From contig BQJS01000067.1 of assembly GCA_021604825.1 (NCBI GenBank), forward strand, positions 1 to 21,986: a stretch of 21,986 bases of DNA, written 5' to 3'. The notes under the pieces are model-generated. The model saw nothing but the letters and a program-made list of their open reading frames with translations, did no database searches and was not told the DNA's origin. The translations under genes were made by a program, and so were the position numbers. Shown one piece after another: positions 17,066 to 21,986 of the stretch (its first letter is position 1; each line of letters opens with the position of its first letter). This DNA comes from Phycisphaerae bacterium. GTDB taxonomy: Bacteria > Planctomycetota > Phycisphaerae > UBA1845.

Positions 17066-20000
17066 TCAAGCATTCACCGCCTGCGCAACAATGTTGAGTT
17101 GCGCGGTCGTTTCTGCAATCTTGACGGTACTCGAATGTCCGTCTGAATTGTCATGCGACGTTTGCATCAACTCGACGGCGAGCGTTTCGTCTTTGATATA
17201 TTGCTCGAATGCGGTGACGGCCGCCTGCAAATTCTTGTCGTCTGTCACGATCGACAGGGCGATGCGATCTTCGATGTTGAGACCGGAGTCCTTACGCAGG
17301 TTCTGGATGTTGCGGACCAAATCGCGGGCGAGTCCTTCTTGAATCAACTCGACAGACAACCGCTTATCAATCAAGATTACGGTTTCGCCATCAACAGCCA
17401 CCGACCAATCGTCGCCGGCGTCGTGGGTGACGATGACATCTGACGCGTCGAGCGCGAAGATGCCGGCATTCACCGATACGTCCACCGAGTTGTTCGCAGC
17501 CAGTGCTTCGACGATCGATTGCCCATCCGTTTGCGCGAGGGCTTTGATAATGCCCGGCAGATCCTTGCCGAATTTCTTGCCAGCAATTTTTTTATTCACT
17601 TCAACGTTGCGCGAAATCAAATCGTCCACCGAATCCCGCGCCTCGACATTCTTAACGTTCAGTTCCTCGAGGATGTGGCTGCGGAATTCTGCGTGCTCGA
17701 CAGCTGATCGCTCGGTGTCGTTGGCTGGTTTGACCAACACACCCGCGAGCGGTTGACGCACTTTCAATTTCGACGATGCCCGCGCCGATCGGGCCAAGGT
17801 TACAATACGCAGCAGGGCGGCCATCTTGTCGGAGAGGGCGTTGTCGATCAGCGCCTCATTCGGTTCCGGGTAATCGCAGAGATGCACGCTCTGTGGTGCA
17901 CTTGGCGATTGCTTCGCGACGAGGTTTTGATGAATCTGCTCGCTGACAAAGGGCAGGATCGGAGCGATGACCTTGTTGAGCGTCGACAAAACTTCGTAAA
18001 GCGTCTGATACGCGGCGAGCTTATCGGTATCGCCAGCCTCTGGACCACGCCAAAAGCGACGTCGGTTGCGACGGATGTACCACGTGCTGAGGTTTTCGAT
18101 GAACCGTTCGACAGCGCCACAGACTGGCGGAAGGTCGAACGCTTCAAATGAAGCGCGGGCGTCGCGAATCAACAATTGCAAATCGGAAAGAATCCACCGG
18201 TCGATGTCGGGGCGATCGGCGTAAGGCACGAGCGGTGCGTCCACGTCAAATTCATCAAGACGGGCATAGTTGCAGAAAAACGCGTAAGTGTTCCAAAGCG
18301 GCAGCAATACGCGTCGGCGCGTTTCGTCTGCGGGTGTCGATGTGACTCGACAGATCGGATCACCGCCGACCGTATGCGTCATCTCAACGCCGTCTTCGCA
18401 CTTGATCGTGATCGGTTCGTCGGGGTGCCTCGTTCCGAAGGCCAAATCGCTGATCGGCGTTTGCGAAGCGTACATCCACCGCATCGTATCCACGCCCAAT
18501 TGTTCAGCCGCTTCTTCAAACCAGATGGCTGTGCCATCCGACTTGTGCATCGCCTGCCGTTCTTCATTGAGTACCAACGCATGACCGAGCAGATTCTTAA
18601 AAGGTGGGCGCGGTTTCTCTTTGCCCATCTCCATCATCGCGCTCATCGCCAGGATCGCGTAGAACCAATTTCGGAACTGACCGGGGAAACATTCCGTGAT
18701 CAAATCAGCTGGAATCCACTTGTCCCAGTACTCGCGATCGGCATTGTACTTGGTGGTCGAGTAGGCCACGATGCCGGCATCGAGCCACGGGTTGCCGACG
18801 TCGGGGATGCGTGCCATGTTCTGACACTGGCATTTGTCGCACGCGATCTTGACAGCATCGACATAGGGGCGGTGCGGGGTGTGCCCCTCAAACTCGTCCC
18901 ATCCAGAGACAGCCCGCTCCTTAAGTTCATCATGACCACCGATGACATCGAAGTGACCGCACTCTGGGCATTCCCAAATCGGAAGCGCCAATCCCCAATA
19001 GCGCTTCTTGGAAATCATCCAGTCGCGCATGGTGTTGAGCCAATCGAGTTCGCGTTCTTTACCCCGCATAGACTCCGGCAGCCAATTGACCTGCGATGCG
19101 ACTTTCTTGATCTCGTCGCGCCAGTCCATCGAGATGTACCACTCATCGACGAGACGGAAAACCAGCTCGTCGCCAGTGCGCCAACAATGCGGATAGATGT
19201 GCGGATACTCTTCGTGAGCGACTAGGAGATCCTTCTCACGCAGGTTGTCTAAGATCGCGTCAACCGTTTCGCGATCGGTGGCACGTTTCCCGGTGAATGG
19301 TCCAAAGCCTTCCGTGAATCGAGCCTCGGCATCAAGTGGAGCGATCGCGACGATTTCCTGAGCCTTGCCCCAAGCGTTGTCTACGTCACCGCAACCGGGA
19401 GCGGAATGCACGATGCCGGTACCCTCGCCAGCCACCACGTACGCCTCGCCCTTGGACGTCTTGCCGGGATCAAAGACACGGTGACCTTCCGCGCCACTCG
19501 GCCAATCGCGTTGATCTTGCGGGATCATCTCCAGTGGGTTGGCGAAACCTCCGCGCTGCTGTTGCGCGGGAAGTTCATCGAAGGGGCCGTCGTATGCCAG
19601 CCCGACCAACTCGCTTCCCTTGACTTTACCGAGGACTTCGTAACCGCCTTTTTCCTGGAAAATCTGATGGAGTGTTTTGAGTTTGGGCGTACTCTTTGGC
19701 CAGGGCTTGCTGCCGAAGCCTTCCTTGTACTCTTTCGCCAACCGTTGAAATTGCAAGTTTTCTTCGGCGAAGTAATAGATCGCACCGTCACGCTTGGCTT
19801 GAAGCTTGACGTATTGAAGATCGCCATTGACCGCGCATCCGGTGTTCGAGGTCAGTGTCCATGGCGTCGTCGTCCACACCAGCAGGTATTCGTCTTTGCG
19901 ATCGCGAATCGGAAAGCGCACGAACACCGATGTGTGGGTGACGAGTCGGCGGCCCTCCGCGATTTCCATGTGCGAATAGGCACAACCCGCCCGTCCGGAC

Positions 20001-20545
20001 CACGGCATCACGTCGGTGCCTTTGTAGATGAATCCGCCTTCATGGCATTTCTTGAGAAAACTCCAGATGGTGTAATTGTTCTCGGGGTCCATCGTGAAGT
20101 ATGAATTGTCCCAGTCCATCCAATATCCGAGACGCTTGGATTGTTCCGACTGGATCGCCGCGTATTTGTTGACGCGGTTCTTGCAGGCTTGGGTGAACTT
20201 GTCGAGGCCGAGGTTTTCGATGTCGGCTTTGGTCTTGATGTCGAATTCCCGCTCGACTTCGACTTCGACCCATAGGCCTTGGCAGTCGAAACCATTTTGA
20301 TATCGAAGTTCGTGACCGGTGGCCGCGAAGTATCGGCAGAAGACGTCTTTGTATGTTCGGCCCCATGCGTGGTGGACGCCCATGGGATTGTTGGCGGTAA
20401 TCGGTCCGTCGAGAAATGACCAGCGTGGTTTGCCGGCATTCTTTTGGCGCAGCTTGTCGAATGCACTGATCTCGTCCCAGAATTTGAGCGTTTGGCGCTC
20501 CTGGGCTGCGAAGTCGACTTTTGTTTCTACCTTCTCGAAGGCCAT
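17066..20545 (-). CDS. ileS: Isoleucyl-tRNA synthetase with altered class I signatures
   Basis: 1159 residues; charges tRNA-Ile with isoleucine. ATG 20545 has GAGGA at 20552-20556 and begins MAFEKVETKVDF, a usual opening; the frame extends 18 codons further without support. The family is clear from FLDGPITANNPMG, ALRYQNGFDCQGLWVEVE-like sequence, WTTTPWTL, the editing-domain GTGIVHSAPGCGDVD, WLDAGIVAYST, GQFRNWFYA, two CxxC pairs (CPEC, CDKC) and an anticodon-binding C terminus. Length and style fit the eukaryote-like type 2 IleRS. Two deviations stand out: aligned on the following TYKD, the HIGH motif reads GVHH (residues 56-59, bases 20369-20380), and the KMSKS loop reads AMHKS (665-669, bases 18539-18553), keeping only the second Lys. 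No other aminoacyl-tRNA synthetase is nearby. Confidence 0.96.
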   Translation of the reverse strand: MAFEKVETKVDFAAQERQTLKFWDEISAFDKLRQKNAGKPRWSFLDGPITANNPMGVHHAWGRTYKDVFCRYFAATGHELRYQNGFDCQGLWVEVEVEREFDIKTKADIENLGLDKFTQACKNRVNKYAAIQSEQSKRLGYWMDWDNSYFTMDPENNYTIWSFLKKCHEGGFIYKGTDVMPWSGRAGCAYSHMEIAEGRRLVTHTSVFVRFPIRDRKDEYLLVWTTTPWTLTSNTGCAVNGDLQYVKLQAKRDGAIYYFAEENLQFQRLAKEYKEGFGSKPWPKSTPKLKTLHQIFQEKGGYEVLGKVKGSELVGLAYDGPFDELPAQQQRGGFANPLEMIPQDQRDWPSGAEGHRVFDPGKTSKGEAYVVAGEGTGIVHSAPGCGDVDNAWGKAQEIVAIAPLDAEARFTEGFGPFTGKRATDRETVDAILDNLREKDLLVAHEEYPHIYPHCWRTGDELVFRLVDEWYISMDWRDEIKKVASQVNWLPESMRGKERELDWLNTMRDWMISKKRYWGLALPIWECPECGHFDVIGGHDELKERAVSGWDEFEGHTPHRPYVDAVKIACDKCQCQNMARIPDVGNPWLDAGIVAYSTTKYNADREYWDKWIPADLITECFPGQFRNWFYAILAMSAMMEMGKEKPRPPFKNLLGHALVLNEERQAMHKSDGTAIWFEEAAEQLGVDTMRWMYASQTPISDLAFGTRHPDEPITIKCEDGVEMTHTVGGDPICRVTSTPADETRRRVLLPLWNTYAFFCNYARLDEFDVDAPLVPYADRPDIDRWILSDLQLLIRDARASFEAFDLPPVCGAVERFIENLSTWYIRRNRRRFWRGPEAGDTDKLAAYQTLYEVLSTLNKVIAPILPFVSEQIHQNLVAKQSPSAPQSVHLCDYPEPNEALIDNALSDKMAALLRIVTLARSARASSKLKVRQPLAGVLVKPANDTERSAVEHAEFRSHILEELNVKNVEARDSVDDLISRNVEVNKKIAGKKFGKDLPGIIKALAQTDGQSIVEALAANNSVDVSVNAGIFALDASDVIVTHDAGDDWSVAVDGETVILIDKRLSVELIQEGLARDLVRNIQNLRKDSGLNIEDRIALSIVTDDKNLQAAVTAFEQYIKDETLAVELMQTSHDNSDGHSSTVKIAETTAQLNIVAQAVNA

Positions 20546-20972
20546 GTTGATTCCTCGAAGTCTACTGATGGGCGACTGCATTTGATTGCAGATGTTCACT
20601 GCTTCGGACCGAATCAGAAACTATAGTCAACTTTGACAGGATTTGTAGGGCGGCGAGCCAGTCGGACGATCCGCCAAGTGAACGTCCGAACGACGATCAA
20701 TACACATCGCGAACATACACTCATCGGAGGCTATGATCCGCTTTTTGGCACGATTGTCGACGCGGATGGCAAGTTCGGACAAATCCATTCGTGGACTATA
20801 ACTCTAGAATTCATATGATGTTGCATGGTGTTACGGCGGTCTGGACCATCGCGATCGCAGGCAAAGATACACGGCAGTTGCAGAGTTGTTCGCCACCAGG
20901 CAATAGATTCTAGGATTAGACCCGTCATCGTCAGGCCGGATGGATTCGGCGGCAATCGAAAAGGCATAAACC
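20546..20972. other. Divergent intergenic region between ileS and the Deg/HtrA gene
   Basis: 427 bases without a gene I can support. An inverted repeat GTCAA-CT-TTGAC (20626-20637) adjoins a TATAGT on the - strand (20622-20627) that could be an ileS -10 element, but no matching -35 is present. No T-box leader (specifier stem, antiterminator) is recognisable before ileS. No clear promoter was found for the protease gene. Confidence 0.45.
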
Positions 20973-21986
20973 ATGCACGAACAAACCCACCCTGCAAACC
21001 AGCCGCGACGATCCCGGTTGTTCACGTTGATTTTCGTCTTATGCATGGCCGCCGTTGGGGCGTCGGCACTTCGATACCAACTCTTCGCACAGGGACGCGA
21101 TTCTCAGACCCCGGAGAATCGACCCGTCGCCCCGCGCGGTGCACTCAGTGCCAACGAAATATCAACCATCGATCTGTTCGAGCAATGTTCAAAGTCAGTC
21201 GTGTACGTCAGCCCGATGATCGAGCGAATTCGCCGGACAGGCTTCTTTGCAGATCGCGTGACCGAGACGGGAACCGGGTCGGGATTTGTCTGGGACCGCA
21301 AAGGCCACATCGTTACCAACTTCCACGTCATTCAGGATGCGACCGCGTGCCGAGTGACGCTTCCCGACGGTTCGACTTATGACGCAAGTTTGCAAGGCGC
21401 TTGGCCCGACAAAGACATCGCCGTTCTGAAAATCGATGCGACCAGAGACAAACTCACGCCGATCACGGTGGGAACGTCGAGCGACTTGCAAGTCGGGCAA
21501 AGTGTATACGCGATTGGCAATCCGTTCGGGCTCGACTATACGCTCACAACCGGAGTGGTCAGTGCTCTCAATCGCGAAATCGCGTCGGTGACGCATCGAA
21601 AAATTCAAGGTGTTATTCAAACCGACGCTGCGATCAACCCGGGAAACAGCGGCGGGCCGCTTCTCGATAGTGCCGGTCGCCTGATCGGAATCAACACCAG
21701 TATCTATGCACCAGCGGGCGTATCTGCCGGCATCGGATTCGCGGTTCCAGTTGATGCCGTCAATGATGCGGTGGCACAGATTATCGCGTATGGCAAGATC
21801 GTACGGCCCGGTTTGGGAATCAATATTGCATCGGATGCGGTGTCTCGGCGGCTGCGTCTTAATGGCGTGCTGATCATCAACGTCGCAGAAGGCAGCAGCG
21901 CCGAAGCAGCAGGCCTCAAACCAACAACGCCTTCGCGCGACGGTGGGATTGCATTGGGCGATATCATCTTGAAGGTTGACGACGCG
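20973..21986 (+). CDS. Deg/HtrA-type serine protease (3' truncated by window edge)
   Basis: The first 338 residues are present and the frame is still open at the right edge. An in-frame TAA just before (20967-20969) and AAGG at 20961-20964 support ATG 20973. Residues about 15-33 are an N-terminal membrane anchor or signal (LFTLIFVLCMAAVGASA). The trypsin-like domain has the full triad: His118 in TNFHV, Asp148 in DKDIAVLK and Ser226 in NPGNSGGPL; AIGNPFGLDYTLTTG is also typical. From about 283 a PDZ domain starts (RPGLGI ... GVLIINV ... AEAAGL) with the LGDIIL insertion seen in Deg1-type proteases. Role: envelope protein quality control outside the cytoplasm. degP, degQ and degS cannot be told apart here. 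Confidence 0.93.
   Translation, partial: MHEQTHPANQPRRSRLFTLIFVLCMAAVGASALRYQLFAQGRDSQTPENRPVAPRGALSANEISTIDLFEQCSKSVVYVSPMIERIRRTGFFADRVTETGTGSGFVWDRKGHIVTNFHVIQDATACRVTLPDGSTYDASLQGAWPDKDIAVLKIDATRDKLTPITVGTSSDLQVGQSVYAIGNPFGLDYTLTTGVVSALNREIASVTHRKIQGVIQTDAAINPGNSGGPLLDSAGRLIGINTSIYAPAGVSAGIGFAVPVDAVNDAVAQIIAYGKIVRPGLGINIASDAVSRRLRLNGVLIINVAEGSSAEAAGLKPTTPSRDGGIALGDIILKVDDA

Noticed and set aside
18176..19225. 349-residue open frame on the + strand
   Set aside because: It is antisense within ileS, and its sequence shows no family features.
20546..20640. T-box or other riboswitch before ileS
   Set aside because: The leader is short and no specifier loop, antiterminator or terminator hairpin could be recognised.

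Overview
This window is chromosomal DNA from a bacterium that looks like a planctomycete, probably near the Phycisphaerae. That is an inference from family content: a prepilin-like protein with the H-X9-DG C-terminal motif, a PEP-CTERM protein beside a paralog ending in planctomycete-style dockerin-like DxDxDGDVD repeats, a thrombospondin-type-3/TolB-propeller secreted protein, a Cys-rich exported protein with a CGC...CCC motif, and an unusual type of isoleucyl-tRNA synthetase. No rRNA, tRNA, CRISPR array, insertion sequence or phage gene was recognised.

Layout. Bases 1-2767 (+): the 3' end of a bacterial sucrose-phosphate synthase/phosphatase overlaps a complete sucrose synthase gene by 8 bases, so sucrose synthesis and reversible cleavage are encoded together. 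Bases 3082-4653 (+): an exported Asp-rich protein (calcium-binding type repeats plus beta-propeller), closed by a strong terminator. Bases 4772-6800 (+): a zinc-type medium-chain dehydrogenase and a lipoprotein methyltransferase, closed by a hairpin shared with the convergent gene for a small, very basic protein (6945-7337, -). Bases 7757-9232 (+): an HDOD-GGDEF signalling protein. Bases 9270-10759 (-): a YceI-family protein followed by a membrane protein with about ten spans.

Bases 11010-13172 (-) hold a three-gene surface/secretion cluster: pseudopilin, PEP-CTERM protein, then a paralog of that protein with a dockerin-like tail, the last two joined by an ATGA overlap. Upstream on the same strand are a Cys-rich exported protein, an FtsB/DivIC-like division protein and enolase; eno and ftsB overlap by one base (TAGTG). 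Further upstream lie dprA and ileS (15863-20545, -). Divergent from ileS, a Deg/HtrA serine protease begins at 20973 and runs off the right edge.

The points most worth a second look are the tandem paralogs with exchanged C-terminal sorting modules beside a pseudopilin; the IleRS in which both class I signatures are altered (HIGH to GVHH, KMSKS to AMHKS); the predicted exported lipoprotein methyltransferase with a His-rich leader segment; and the 130-residue protein with about 24 basic residues and one acidic. I found no clear multi-gene defence or mobile system. Function calls come from recognising motifs by eye; no database search was run.
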